From Paguma larvata (taxonomy: Eukaryota > Chordata > Mammalia > Carnivora > Viverridae): 64,000 nt of DNA. Shown one piece after another: positions 1-12,195 of the stretch (the first letter of the stretch is position 1; every line of letters starts with the position of its first letter). The DNA is taken from NCBI GenBank assembly GCA_030068075.1, contig CM057826.1, positions 35,762,211-35,826,210 of the forward strand, read 5' to 3'. The translations under genes were made by a program, and so were the position numbers. Below the pieces are notes generated by a model. The model did no database searches. It was not told the origin of the DNA and saw nothing but the letters and a program-made list of their open reading frames with translations.

Positions 1-667
1 TTTGCTTTTAAGTTGATCTGTGACATTAAAGCCAACCCGATCCTAAATTCGTTCACTCCCCTGCACTGCTTATTTCTTTCAAGCTATTGCCAACTTTATC
101 CCTGTTTAACCTTTGTGGTAGATAAGCAGATGCTATTAAATTTTGGACTACTGAGTAGGCCTCTTGAAAACAGCAGTCAGATTTTGAAAAAAGCATGTAC
201 TGTGATATTCTAAGCAGCTTTTTAAAAAGCATAAAGCACTGATTAAAACATAAAAGACTGATTAAAACACTGAATGAGACATTTGCAGAAATAGCATCTT
301 TGGACGCTGCTCCTAATCCCCAAGTTATTAATATCTTTAATATTTGGGAAAAATAAGAATTCCTTAATGTGAGTGAATGGTTTTACGGGGTGATAATATC
401 CCATATTAATTGCTGCTTTGACTTTGATTTTAATATGGCATGAATATTTTTCTTTTTTTTAAGGCCAGATACATATTTAAAATGCCGAAATATTTCTACA
501 ATTAGGTATATTTCCATATTTTATAGATTACATTTAAAATTCCCAATGAAAACGTGGCCTAGAAGAGTTCATTTATACAATAAAAGAAAGCTGCATTAAT
601 GCTTGTAAATTAACTTTTTAAAGAAATGCTCTAAAGATTTAAAAGCAAACATTAAAATCTCAAAAAC
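1..667. other. Unique AT-rich sequence
   Basis: I recognise no gene, repeat family or RNA here. The 66-codon frame at 13-213 has no recognisable motif and is what chance gives. A T-rich run lies near 450-462. Confidence 0.5.
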
Positions 668-676
668 TAGGATCTA

Positions 677-877
677 GAGGCTCCTCGGTGGCTCAGTCGG
701 TTGTGCCTGCCTTCAGGCTCAGGTCATGATCTCACGGTTCGTGAGTTTGAGCCCCAAGTTGCGCTCTGTGCTGACAGCTCAGAGCCTAGAGCCTGCTTTG
801 GATTCTGTGTCTCTTTCTCTCTCCCTGCCCCTCCTCTACTCGTGCACGTGCGAAATAATAAATAAATATAAAAAAAA
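677..877 (+). repeat. CAN-SINE (feline type)
   Basis: The tRNA-related head (ggtggctcagtcggtt) is followed by the diagnostic body (tgctgacagctcagagcc), a CT-rich tract and an A-rich tail. The flanks taggatcta (668-676) and taggattta (878-886) are a probable imperfect target duplication. The head is somewhat diverged, so this is not among the youngest copies. Confidence 0.9.
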
Positions 878-953
878 TAGGATTTAAATCTGAATTGTTT
901 AAAATTCAATTTCTTTATATATTTTCTGTGTGTACTTTAAAAATGTGCACTTG

Positions 954-1149
954 GGGCACCTGGGTGGCTCAGTTGGTTAAGCAGCCAACTTTGGCTCAGG
1001 TCATGATCTCACGGTCTGTGAGTTCAAGCCCCGCATCCGGCTCTGTGCTCAGAGCCTGGAGCCTGCTTCCGATTCTGTGTCTCCCTTCTCTCTGCCCTTC
1101 CCCTGCACATACTCTGTCTCTATGTCTCTCAAAAATAAATAAATGTTTA
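954..1149 (+). repeat. CAN-SINE (feline type)
   Basis: This is a full-length copy from the head gggcacctgggtggctcag to the aaaataaataaatg tail. A perfect 15-bp target duplication (aaaaatgtgcacttg) flanks it at 939-953 and 1150-1164, which points to a fairly recent insertion. The 124-codon frame across it at 895-1269 is SINE sequence, not a gene. Confidence 0.95.
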
Positions 1150-1324
1150 AAAAATGTGCACTTGACTATTATTGGGTGGGTGTTTTACAAATACCAAGTT
1201 GGTGGGAAGTGGTGTTCAAATTTACCATATATTGTTGGCTTTTTGTCTACTCATTCTATAAATTATTGAGAGGGTGGTAATGAAGCCTATACCTATACTT
1301 TCGGATTTATGTTTATTCTGGTGG

Positions 1325-1356
1325 TTATATATATATATGTATATATATATATATAA
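1325..1356. repeat. (TA)n microsatellite
   Basis: A run of TA repeats is broken once by a TG step. It lies at the edge of the old L1. Confidence 0.9.
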
Positions 1357-2332
1357 AATGATCATCTGAATCCTGGGAATAGTCTCTGGTCTAAAATCTG
1401 CTTTGTCATATACTGATACAGCCACTCTAGCTTTCATTTTATTCGTGTGAGTATAAATAGAATTTTTTTCATCTCTTAACCTATTTGTTTCCTTATACTT
1501 TTGGTGCATTTCTTACAGGCAGCATACAGCTGGGTCTCGATTTTTGTATTTAATCTGACAGTATCTGCCTCAATTGTTTAGCCCACTTAAATTTAATGTT
1601 ATTATTGATATTGTTAGGACAATTAGTGTGATTATTGATATAGTTAGGTTTATATACATCATGTTCCCATTAATTTAACATAGCCCTTTTTTTTTTATTT
1701 CTCCTTTTCCTTTATCTGGCTTCTTTTAGGTAGGGTATTTTGATAGTGCCATTTTATCCTCTTTGTTGGTTTATTATGACTCTTTGTTAGTTAATTTTGT
1801 TAGGTTGCATAGTCCATATTTAACTTATCACAGGCTACCTTCAAAGGGCATTGTTCCACTTCAGGTATAGTATACGATTCTTTCTTTTCTCCTAGCCCTT
1901 ATACTCTGTTATACATTATATTTTTATTTGTATTATAAACTCTAAAATATATTATTTCTGATTAGACAGTTCTATTTTACAGTGATTTAAGTAATAAGAA
2001 AAGAGTCATATATTCTTCGGTCATCATTTCCAATATTGTTCATTTCTTTGTACAGCTCCACGAAGGATTTCATCTAGTATTATTTATCTGTATTTCATCA
2101 TATCATTTTTCTTCCGTTTAAAGGACTTCCTTGAACATTCCTTGCAGTACAGTTGTGCTAGTGATTACTTCTTTCACTTTTATTTGTCTATTTTCCCTTC
2201 GTATTTGAGAGTTTTTTTTTTTGCCGCATATGGAATTCTAGGTTAACGAATTTGTTTTCAATACTTTGAAGACGTTGTTCTAATTAGAAATCTGCTCCCA
2301 TCCTTTTTGTTCCTCTGTATGTAATATGTCTT

Positions 2333-2357
2333 CCCCCCACCCGCCCACCCGCCCCCC
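2333..2357 (-). other. C-rich tract, G-quadruplex motif on the minus strand
   Basis: Five C runs of 3 to 6 bases are separated by single A or G bases. The minus strand therefore has at least four G3+ runs with 1-base loops, a textbook quadruplex (and plus-strand i-motif) pattern. It sits just beside the SINE at 2370. Confidence 0.7.
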
Positions 2358-2369
2358 AGCTGCTTTTAA

Positions 2370-2590
2370 TTTTTTTTTAATGTTAAGGTGTTTTTGAGAG
2401 AAAGAGAGAGAGAGAGAGAGCATTAGCAGGGGAGGGGCAGAGAGAGAGAGGGAGACACAGAATCCAAAGAAGGCTCCAGGCTCTGACCTGTCAGCACAGA
2501 ACCTGACATGGGGCTGGGACTCAGGAACTTCGAGATCATGACCTGAGCCGAAGTCGGACACTTAAACGACTGAGCCACCCCGGTGCCCCC
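2370..2590 (-). repeat. CAN-SINE, minus strand
   Basis: Read on the minus strand it runs from ggggcaccggggtggctcag to a CT-rich tract and A-rich tail. The plus strand shows a (GA)n run at about 2397-2420. The imperfect flanks gctgcttttaa (2359-2369) and gctgctttcaa (2601-2611) suggest the target duplication. It is inserted in the old L1. Confidence 0.9.
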
Positions 2591-2622
2591 TTCCCACCTG
2601 GCTGCTTTCAAAACATTCTCTC

Positions 2623-2853
2623 GGGGCGCCTGGGTGGCTCAGTTGGTTAAGTGGCCGACTTCGGTTCAGGTCATAATCTCACGGTCTGTGAGTTCAAGCC
2701 CCGTGTCGGGCTCTGTGCTGACGGCTTAGAGCCTGGAACCTGCTTCAGATTCTGTGTCTCCCTCTCTCTGTGCCCTTCCCCTGCTCATACTCTGTCTCTA
2801 TGTCTCTCAAAAATAAATAAATGTTAAAAAAATTAAAAAAAAAAACAAAAAAC
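2623..2853 (+). repeat. CAN-SINE (feline type), full length
   Basis: Head ggggcgcctgggtggctcag, intact body, and a tail ending in A-rich sequence. A perfect 12-bp duplication aaacattctctc flanks it (2611-2622, 2854-2865). It lies head-to-head with the SINE at 2370-2590, so the pair can form a stem in RNA. Confidence 0.95.
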
Positions 2854-3504
2854 AAACATTCTCTCTATCACTGTTTATGAGTACTTTGATTGTGAGGTGT
2901 CTTGGTGCAGTTTTCTTCATGTTTCTTGTGCTTGGAGTTCACTTAGCATCTTAAGTATATAGATATATTGTTTTAATTAGATCTAGAATAATTTTGGCCA
3001 TTATTTAAAAAAAAATATATTCCGGCATCCCTGCCCTTCTTCTTCAGGGACCACAAGCACAGGCACATTAGGTGACTTGAAGTTATCCATGAAGACACTG
3101 AGACTGTGCTAATTTTTAAATTAAATTAAAATTTAATCTCTTCTGTGTTTCATTTTAGATGGTTTCTATCATCATGTTCACTAACCTCCTCTTCTGCAAA
3201 ACTTCATCTGCGCTTAATCACATCAGTGTATTTTTTTCATCTCACCCATCATAGTGATCATCTCAAAAGTTTGATTTGTTAATGTCTTCCGTCATCTCCA
3301 GTTAACTTTTTTAACATATGGAATGCAGCTAAAAAAAACCGTTTTAGCGTTCTTGTCTGCCAGCATCCCTGTCAGGTCTGGGTCAGTTTCCATAGGTTGA
3401 TTATTCTCTCCATTATGGGTTCTGCTTCTTTGTGTTTTTGGACGTCTTTGATTAGATATCAGACATCGTTAGGTGAGAGATACTTTGCATTCCAGTAAAT
3501 ATGC

Positions 3505-3577
3505 TCTTTTATAAAAGGTTTATTTGTTTTTGAGAGAGAGAGAATAAAAGAGAGAGAGTACACAGAAAATGGGGAGT

Positions 3578-3615
<38 letters not shown>

Positions 3616-3741
3616 CCCAAGCAGGCTCCATGCCACCAGTGCAGAGCCCTACACAGGGCTTGATCTCACAAACCATGAGATCATGACCTGAGCAGAAATC
3701 AAGAGTTGAATGCTCAACCGACTGAGCCACCCAGGTGCCCT
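3505..3741 (-). repeat. CAN-SINE, minus strand, long (GA)n
   Basis: The minus-strand copy has the head gggcacctgggtggctcag and a GA/CT run at about 3572-3614 that is longer than usual. Near-identical flanks gcattccagtaaatat (from 3487) and gcatgccagtaaatat (3742-3757) mark the target duplication. The body has the older aatcaagagttgaatgctc form. Confidence 0.92.
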
Positions 3742-4440
3742 GCATGCCAGTAAATATTCTTGAACTTTGTTTTGAGATGCCATTAGGTTATCTGAAATAG
3801 TTCAATTATTTTGGGTCTTGTTTTATAATTTTTTTAGGTAGATGTGACTCAGGGCTCATTTTAAGGGTAATTATCCTTCACTTTTAACCAAGATCTCACA
3901 AGTACACTACCCAGTGCCCCTTGAATTATAAACTTTTCCAGTCTACATGGCAGAAACAGGCATTCTCCAGGCTCTGTGCGAAATGCGAGTGCTGTACTTT
4001 GAATCATTTTAGGTGGCTCTTTCCTTAGCCTCATGTGGTTTCTTCATGCACATGTGCTGGTCAGTACTATGCTAAATATTTAGGTAGCCTCTGTAGATTT
4101 CTGAGTTTCTTTTTCTGTGTAGTGCTCTCTTCTCCAGTACTTGACCTGTGAACTCTTGCTCCCTTGGTCTCCCCAGATGCTCTGCTCTGTCTCCTCAACT
4201 CAAGGAGATCCCAGACTCCAAGTGGCTTTTCCTTTCCTGTGCTGTAGCCTTGAACCTCTCTCAAGATAGAAAGCTTGGAGAACCATGAGATTCACCACAC
4301 TCTGTCTTCAGGATTTCCATAAGTTTTGTAGTGTCTCGTGTCTTGAAAACCATTGCTGTATTTCATGAGTTTTGTCTTTTTGTTATTGTTTCATTCTATA
4401 AGATAAACCTAGTCACTGTTTCTTCATCTTGGCCAGACAC

Positions 4441-7435
4441 AGGCAAAACTCATTTTCTAAACCACACAGAGTAATTTATTGATTCTAAGAACTGGAAATG
4501 TTCTTACCAATTACTGGTTTCTCATTGAATACTTGAGGACATTAATGCACAAAAAATAAGTAGTGTTTATAATATCATACAACTAGTTATATTGATAACA
4601 TTAAGAATTTATGTATTTTTATGCCCATATTCTAGAATTTATCTGTATATATATTTTGTCATAGATACATTTGAAAGGAATCCCAAAGTCATCTTTTTCC
4701 ATTCCCACTTCTTAATTTTCACATATTGTGCAGAAACCAGAGGTTACTGTGGATCTGGGCAAAGAAATAGAACTAGTTTAACTAATTGTTTCTTCGGGTT
4801 CCTGGTCTGCCCAAACTGAAAGCAGAACCAAAGGTTAGCCATGGAAATTGGCTCACTGTGCTGATTCTCCTTGAGTCCATAGTTCAAAACTAAGTAAAAA
4901 ACAAGAAACCTGCTACGTAAAAAGAAATCCCATGAGACCATTTAACCTAAGAGAGTTAGAAAGTCAGAGTCAATGTGGACTCACAAACAACAGATTAATT
5001 ATCAATGGCATTGCCCAAGGTAATCAACATCTCTCCCAGGAAATGCTCATGTTAACCACATGGAAAAGGGTAAGGGTAGATGAAGTTGAACAAGCCAATA
5101 AGAAATTTAAGGACAATGCTCATACTCCAAAACCAGTCTTTTTATTATCTTGTTATTCCTTCAGTTCTTTCTTCTACAATACCACCTATAAGACAGACAA
5201 CCTCAAAGAGGTACTGATTCATACCACAGATTAACTCTCTGATAGATAAACACTGGTGTTATCTCATCTAAGGTATTTATAATTTAAGGGAATAATCATG
5301 GTAATCATAAGGCAACATTTCTGAAAGTGTATGCCATGATCATTAATAAGTGATCATGAAATAAAAAACAAAAACCTTCTGAGTTAAATATTTGGCCTCT
5401 CAAAGTTAACCAATTTTCTTTACTGCAGGCTTTTTAATCTTTTAGTCTCTGTTAGACAAGTATACATCTCTTTATTTGGGAAATAAAATATTCAAAATTT
5501 CCCAAATTTGTTCATGGAGACATTATTTCAAAACTAGTGTCCTATGAAACTAGGCCGAAAAAGTTAACCTAAGAAATAAATTCTATGATTACATTTTCAG
5601 GTGTTAGAATTGTTTGTTGGGAAAGTATTTTTGAGATCAAGAACTATTTTTGAGATCTAAGAGAGTTAACAACTTCAGTCCTTCCAAAGGTGACCTTATG
5701 AATTTTTCAAATTTGTACACTGAATGCTGTCTTTCTAGGACGCTTGCACAGAAACTGTGCTCCAAGAGAAATTAACAGACATTTTCTACCCATGATACTT
5801 CCCAAGCAGGAACCATTACCCCTTAATTACAGAACACTGAAATTGTATTTTGGGGAACAAAGAGGAAAAACCTTAGATGGGTGGCATAAGGGGGAGGAAT
5901 TAGGGGTTCATTTTCATTTCCTTCCAAACTAATTGCCTAAAGAGCTTTTTATTTCATCAGGAAGTACACTAACAAATGGCCTCCTTGACTTTTGCTAATC
6001 ACTTTATTAATGCTTTAGCCAGATTTTAAAATATGCAGTAGTATTAATATCTGAGGAGAAAAACCTTTATTGTGCATAAATTACAAATTTACTATCTCAA
6101 TTGCAGTTGACTTTTAATGTTTCCTTTCCAGAAAAGCCCTAGTGCATATTCTTCAGGGAGCAATTCTGCACTCTTAAGGGAATGAACCGAATGACCTAAT
6201 AGGTCCTTCCATCTTTAATTTCTGTAATTCAGGAAAGCCTCATAAAACACAAGCTTCCTTTGTGAATTAACTTTTCTCTGAAAGTATTGAAACCACTTTC
6301 TTGCTTTCTTTGGAAGTACTTTAAAATGTTTAACAATATTAGAAATATTTACTGGACTTATATTGAAAATTATCGGTTAAGTTATACTAGGTGCTTTCTT
6401 TAAGTGTAATTCTTCTGAAAGATACACTATATGACCTGTGACCTCTTCACTTCTTTTCCAGTTATTGGGGGCCATCCATTCACAACAAGAAAATGATTTG
6501 GGGGAGAAAGAATCTAAAACAAAAATCAAATGAAACTAACAACTAATTAATTATCTTTTAGGCATAAAGTATGGTGCTAAAATATCATTTTTAAAAGAGC
6601 AAAGGCATTTATGAAAACTCAAAAGAGGTATTATATCCCTGTTTTAAACTTTCTGGTAAATGTAATAAAATATATATAATAATTTTTATTGAAAATCATG
6701 TGTACTAGAGAGCATGAAAAATCCAGGGGAAATATAAGCCTTGGCTTTGTACCGTAAATGTTTGCAAATTAAGAGGAAAAACAAAACCTACTTTTATAGA
6801 ATAATTAGTCACAACATAATGAGTCACAAATTTTAAGCATATGAGTGTTCTGTTGGAGCTATAAAGATGGGGTTTCCTTAAAGAAGAATGAGCTGAAGGG
6901 TCATTTGCAACTCCTATCTCTACCTTCCAGAACTTTTGGTCAAATATCCATCAAGATTAGAATTCTTTACCTTGGAATTCAAATTTTGGAAATGTTTGGG
7001 GTTCCAAGAAACACAATATCAGCTGCAAAATTGTGTGTTTTTGTGTTACCAACTTTTATGACATATTCACAGGTGTTTCTGACCCTAGAATGTTTAAAGA
7101 GAGTAAATATTGTCTTAAATGGTTATAATTCTAAACTAGCATGAAAATGCATTCAAATAGCATAAATTATAACATTCAAAATAAAACCTATTTAGATGAT
7201 ATCAACAAATTAATAGTAGCCCCATTTTGTGACTTACTTGGTAGAAAATGTGAACCGATTTCCAACTGCATATTATTGAGTACTTTTTAATATCATTTGA
7301 TAGCGGTAAATAATAAGTTTATTTTTGTCACATATTTTCCCAAAGTTCGGATATAAAGCTACACCAAATAAACATTAACTCTGGTATTGACTTTGAAAGG
7401 ATATAGTACTAAAGAATGGCATTTCCAGAGTTAAA
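4441..7435. other. Mostly unique sequence
   Basis: About 3 kb has no recognised gene or clear repeat. Short frames at 4592, 4932, 5744 and 6845 show no protein motif, no splice context and AT-biased composition. A homeodomain-like patch (attaattatcaatggcattg) lies near 4993-5014. Confidence 0.5.
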
Positions 7436-7866
7436 AAATAAGTCAATCAACAGATGGTTAGATAAACAAAACAGCATGTAGATAAAATGGAACATTATTC
7501 GATCATAAAGAGTAATGACGTTCTCATGCATGCTACAACATGGATGAAACTTGAAAACGTTATGCTGTGTGAAATAAGCTAGACACAAAAGGACACATAT
7601 TACATGATTCCACTCATGAAATAACTAGAATAGGTAAATTCATAGAAACATCAAGTACATTAGAGGTTACGAGGGACTAAAGAAAAGAAGAAATAGAAAG
7701 TTATTGGTTAATAGGTACAGATTTTCATTTTGGATTGATAAAGAATTTTAGAAATAGTAGTAATGCTTATACAGCTCTGAATGTAATTAATCCTGTTGAG
7801 TTGTACACTTAAAATGGTTAAAATGGAAAATTTTTATTATGTATATTTTACAAAAACTGTTTAAGA
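7436..7866 (+). repeat. Old LINE-1 3' end fragment
   Basis: The sequence follows the L1 ORF2 C-terminal and 3' UTR pattern. Examples are tggaacattattcgatcataaagag, quoted here only as its parts tggaacattattc and cataaagagtaatga, then acatggatgaaacttgaaa and tgattccactcatga, ending in ttgtacacttaaaatggtta. All frames are broken. Confidence 0.8.
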
Positions 7867-8229
7867 AATAATTGAGAATATTTTCTTGCTTTGCCTTTCT
7901 TATAAGGATCTTAGAGCTTAATTATCTTCATCCTGAAATCCGAGGGGTTATAAAGCATTTATACAAGCCAACTACTCTACACATAGTGGCATTGAGAGTA
8001 ACTTGTTTTGATTAGTAGCCTATGTTTGTGAAAGACAAGATGAAATATTGACTCAGTTATGAGTGTTGGTGAAAATTAAAAAAGAAGATAAGTAAGCAAA
8101 AGACTTTTGATCCATGTTAGCAGCGGACAAAGCACCACAGTTATACCATTTTAGGGGACATTGAGCTCTTTGGTAGAAAGAGGAGAAATGATGTGGTTGA
8201 TGGAGAAGAAACAGTTCTAGGATAAGAAT
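7867..8229. other. Unique sequence
   Basis: No gene or repeat recognised. Confidence 0.45.
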
Positions 8230-8375
8230 CAGGAGATCGACATTCTAGTCTTAATTCCATTGTTTCTATATATAGTAATTATGGAAACTTACTTTTCTGT
8301 ATCTTCCTTCTCTTACTTATAAAATAAAAGGTTGTAAAATTATGTAGGTATCTAACTTCAGGCATTATAATTCAA
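8230..8375 (+). repeat. MIR-like SINE relic
   Basis: A degenerate match to the MIR core: a tctagtcttaattcc segment, a pyrimidine-rich stretch, then cttataaaataaaaggttg, which resembles the conserved tctgtaaaatgggg region. Old and diverged. Confidence 0.4.
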
Positions 8376-9986
8376 TGATAAATCTCTTGTTGAAACCAAT
8401 TCTTTAACATAAAATGATGATTTTTAAAATTCTATTCTTATTTATCATTGTCAGTACTATCTAGAAATTTGACGTTATCATTTGAGTCTAGTAAGTTAAT
8501 TTTTTGTGTGTGGATACATTTCATAATTTAAAATAATGACTTGATTCTATCAAGATGCTTTTATGAAATGCTCTATCAACATATTATTCTAAGAATAGGG
8601 TGTGGCATTTAAGATTGGAGACTACAGAATATAACCAAACTATGTACCATAAATTCGATTTATGACCATAATTCGATTTATTAACTTTTGACCATGTTAA
8701 TCAATTTGAAAAATAATTGTTGATTTTAAAACTCACTGGAAATTATTAAGTTCTAATAAAGTTAATTAAAGATTCCCCTCTTGCTATATGGCCAATATCA
8801 TTTTCTTCTTTTTCACAAAAGAACTACAAAGATATCTTGTACTTTACTAGTAATATTCCTTTTGAATAGGTCATTCATCCTGTGTAGCTTCTATTCCTCA
8901 TTTTCTTTCAGTTCCATCTCAAAATCCTTCCCCAGAAAGCTGTCAAAACTCTCACCAAATTAGACCCTTGTAGCAGGTTGAAGCTAGGATGTGTTTTCAA
9001 GTCCACTGCATGGCCAGTCCATATGACTTTTACAAAAGCCATATGGTTTTGAGGTTGCAAGTGGCAATGGTAAGAATAATAATCCCATAAAATTTGTAAG
9101 CACAATTTTTAACAATTTGTCCTTTAAATATACATCTTTAATGTGTAAAATGGATTGTAACCATTTAAAATATTTTACCACTTTTAGATGAATCACTTTG
9201 TTTAGATGTTGGGTTCTCCAACATATTTCTAAAAGAAGGAAAGATGCCTTCTAATTAGTATTTGATCCCACCCTAATATAGTTGCCATTAAATCACATTA
9301 TAGGCATTAGTTTTGTTGTTCCTTCTTTTTTTTTCCTTTTTCTCCTATCTTTCCTTTCTTTAACTTCTATAGCTATTTCTTATAAGAAACCTCAGTGACT
9401 AAGATGAGTTTGAAGTACACAAGGTATATCAGCAAACTCACAACAACTATGGATTAGGGCTAAACTTTTAGTCATGTTACTGCAACCCCAGGATCCAGGC
9501 TCTCCAGCTTCCCAAAATGCTGTGTACTGTCAACCATATCTAGGGTGAGGCATGCCTAAACGGCGTCTCAGTTATGGTGTAAGGTGGTATTTGGACTCAG
9601 GTGATCCCGTCAATAACCTTCATTGACTTACTACCTAATGTCTCAGAATTTCTCCACTCTCTTTGGGACCAAAGCTTTACCTTTACTACCCTTGGGGATT
9701 CTTGAATACCACTAAGTCCTCCTAGACTCCTCTATCTTTCACCTAGGCACCCTACATAATATGGTCAGGTTTTCTATTGAGTAAACCCTAACATTTTTTT
9801 CGACATTACAGTACTCGGTTATATCCTTCACTACCATGAACTTCACCCAAAACTTTAACCTCCTAGAATATACAGTAACTGATGCAGAGTCAGGGTTCAT
9901 TCATTGTGCAACAAACAAAAAAACCTAACGATGTATCTACAGTCCTTTAAATTTCCTCTATAATAATGTTCTTTTGGTGATACAAA
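8376..9986. other. Unique sequence
   Basis: No supported gene. Two overlapping minus-strand frames at 8908-9196 lack motifs. The 9470-9960 part is less AT-rich than its surroundings but I recognise no family. Confidence 0.45.
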
Positions 9987-10000
9987 AAAAGGGTGAATTA

Positions 10001-10219
10001 GGGGCGCCTGGGTGGCTCAGTTGGTTAAGCGGCCGACTTAGCTCAGGTCATGATCTCACAGACTGTGAGTTCGAGCCCCACGTCAGGCTCTGTGCTGACG
10101 GCTTGGAGTCTGAAGCCTGTTTCAGATTCTGTGTCTCCCTCTCTCTCTGCCCTTCCCCTGCTCACGCTCTGTCTCTATGTCTCTCAAAAATAAATAAACA
10201 TTAAAAAAAAAAAAAAAAG
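10001..10219 (+). repeat. CAN-SINE (feline type), full length
   Basis: Head ggggcgcctgggtggctcag, intact B-box-like gttcgagccc (10069-10078), feline body and long A tail. A perfect 14-bp duplication aaaagggtgaatta flanks it (9987-10000, 10220-10233). One of the youngest-looking copies in the window. Confidence 0.96.
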
Positions 10220-10302
10220 AAAAGGGTGAATTATTGTTCCTGTTGGGACAAAAAGAGGTTCAAAACAACTTAGAATTAAAAAACTTTGAAATAGATATTT
10301 TA

Positions 10303-10420
10303 TTTTAATTCTCATTTTTTTAAATTTTAAGTAATCTCTCCACCCAACGTAGGGCTCAAACCCACAATCTCGAGATCAAGAATCACATGCTCCACAGACT
10401 GAGTCAGCCAGGCACCCTAG
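10303..10420 (-). repeat. Older carnivore CAN-SINE fragment
   Basis: The plus strand shows aagtaatctctccaccca, then gggctcaaacccacaa, cgagatcaagaatcacatgc and gagtcagccaggcaccc. This is the older carnivore SINE layout without the feline-specific body. Confidence 0.8.
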
Positions 10421-12019
10421 AAGTATTTTAAAGAGTAAAGACAAATTAAAGCAATTGCTTTAAATAATCCAGTAACATGTTATTGGAAAAATATCTTAGT
10501 CATCCAGACATATAATGCCGTCAAAGAGCCTTTCCATTTAGTAGATACATTGTCGACAGGGAAACTACAATGTTCTAGGGACATTATCTACAGATGTGTC
10601 CCAGAAAAAAGGATAAGGAAAGCTATTCATCTTTAAAATAAATATGTCTTCTCACTGGCCCTCTATTGAGCCTTACAATAGAGAATCAACAACTATGTAA
10701 AATTCTAGATTTGTCTTAAAAATGATATGCTCATTGCTAATCCACTTACAAAGCTTGCTGTGAGTACACTATGTCATCCCATCCCACTCTCTGACACAGC
10801 CTTCCTGCTTTAAAGTGCAAAAACACAATCTGGGAAGTCTTCCAAATCCGTTTTAAGAAAGAGGAAGCACGTGCCAGGATACAGGAAGCACTAAATACAG
10901 TACTGGTATTTTGTTGCGCTCTTTCAGAATTGCCAGAACTCTCCAAGAAAGTTTAGTAATGACAAATAATGGGAAATTGGAAATTTGAATTGTGAGATTA
11001 TCTTAGCCCAATTCCAATGAACTATTTTCCTCTGGAGTCTAATAGTAATTGTCAAGTATAAAATAAAAGATTGTTAGAATATGAGGGCATGTATGGGTGT
11101 AAGATCTGATCTTGAGAAGTCTAATATATATGTTCATTAGTTTTTAATTTCCTGTTTAGTTTCAACCGTGTGGTTGCAATATTAGGTTTACAAGAAGTCT
11201 TAAGTTGAGATTTTGTGTTTTTGCCTAGTTTCTAGCTCTTCACTGACTTTGGAGAAGTATCCTTGATTAAAATATTAAATAAATAAATAAATTTAATGTG
11301 ATTTTACTAGATGTTAGCTTACCTAGTTTATGATTAAATCATTTTATTACTTTATAAAAATTTATAAATAACTACTGCATTCATTGTATCCTTTTCAGTG
11401 TAATTGGGGAACTAAAAAAAACTTAAAATCATAAGCTCCTTGTCCTCAAAATATAGACTTCCATTCTACTTTTGAGAAAGAATTTTGATTTCTTTATGTA
11501 AAATCATCATATACTACTACTACTATTACTATTATTATCATTTTATTTTTATTATATGTTATTAATGGGAAGGCCTATTGAAGTAAGTATATGTACAAAA
11601 TGAGGTTAAAGGGGAGGTGAGATTATTATCACTCCACTGAGATTAGTGATGGGATTTTTGTCTTTGCTAACTCTAGAGTAACTGCAGCCTTTATCCATAC
11701 AATCATCAATATTTGTGTGGCCCAAGTTATTGGCTTATACTCTTCTTGAAGGAAGCCAAAGGTTGCAGGCAATACAAATTAAGTAATTGTTGATTTTTTT
11801 CTAATATCTTATGGAATTTGGAAATGGTTCCAGAAATACTAAATTTACAAAATGTCGTTTAGGAAAGAGTAAAATCATCTGTAGTGAAAATAACTTAGCA
11901 CAGTAATGAAAAGTCTACATAGCTTAGCTAACATATTATAAGGGCTAAAATTAAAACCGTCTGCATCTGCCTGAATTTTGGTCATTCTTTTATAAGCTAT
12001 TTCTTACTTGATATCTCCT
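10421..12019. other. Unique sequence with small simple repeats
   Basis: No gene recognised. It includes a short (TAAA)n run at about 11275-11292 and a TAC/TAT triplet run at about 11512-11540. Confidence 0.5.
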
Positions 12020-12195
12020 TCCCATTCAACCTCTCATTGCAACTTGACTGGTTCAGACCTACCTTGCTTCATCCACAGACTACTGCAGCAAGCCTGGTCT
12101 TCGTCACCTCAGTCCATCTCGCACCGTGCTGTTAGAGTAAACTCCGGCCACATCACCAATGTTCTTGTCACACTCTGACTCAAAAATATTCAATT
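12020..12195 (+). repeat. LINE-2 (L2) fragment
   Basis: Diverged L2 3' pattern: a cagactactgcagcaagcctgg block (given here as cagactactgcagcaag), then gtcacctcagtcc, gtgctgttagagtaa and catcaccaatgttcttgtcac. This follows the L2 order of a 'gactactgcaatagcc' block and a 'gtcactcc' block. Confidence 0.5.

Larger units (their letters stand above)
1240..4440 (-). repeat. Old LINE-1 5' region, minus strand, with nested SINEs
   Basis: Diverged text matches the antisense of mammalian L1M 5' sequence. Recognisable stretches are ctgctttgtcatatactgat with gccactctagctttc (about 1400-1435), ttccttgaacattccttgcag (about 2128), the tgattgtgaggtgtcttggtg area (about 2888), ttttggccattattt (about 2991) and the clinic of short C/T-rich segments to about 4440. 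SINEs at 2370-2590, 2623-2853 and 3505-3741 interrupt it. No open L1 frame survives. Family and outer limits are approximate. Confidence 0.6.

Noticed and set aside
895..1269. 124-codon frame on the plus strand
   Set aside because: Most of it translates the SINE at 954-1149; the same peptide phrases (APVMIS, GSVL..QSLEPA) recur at every SINE copy in the window.
10069..10078. B-box-like motifs in SINE heads (here and at 55468, 60358) as tRNA genes
   Set aside because: They belong to tRNA-derived SINE heads; no cloverleaf with an intact anticodon stem and acceptor end is present.
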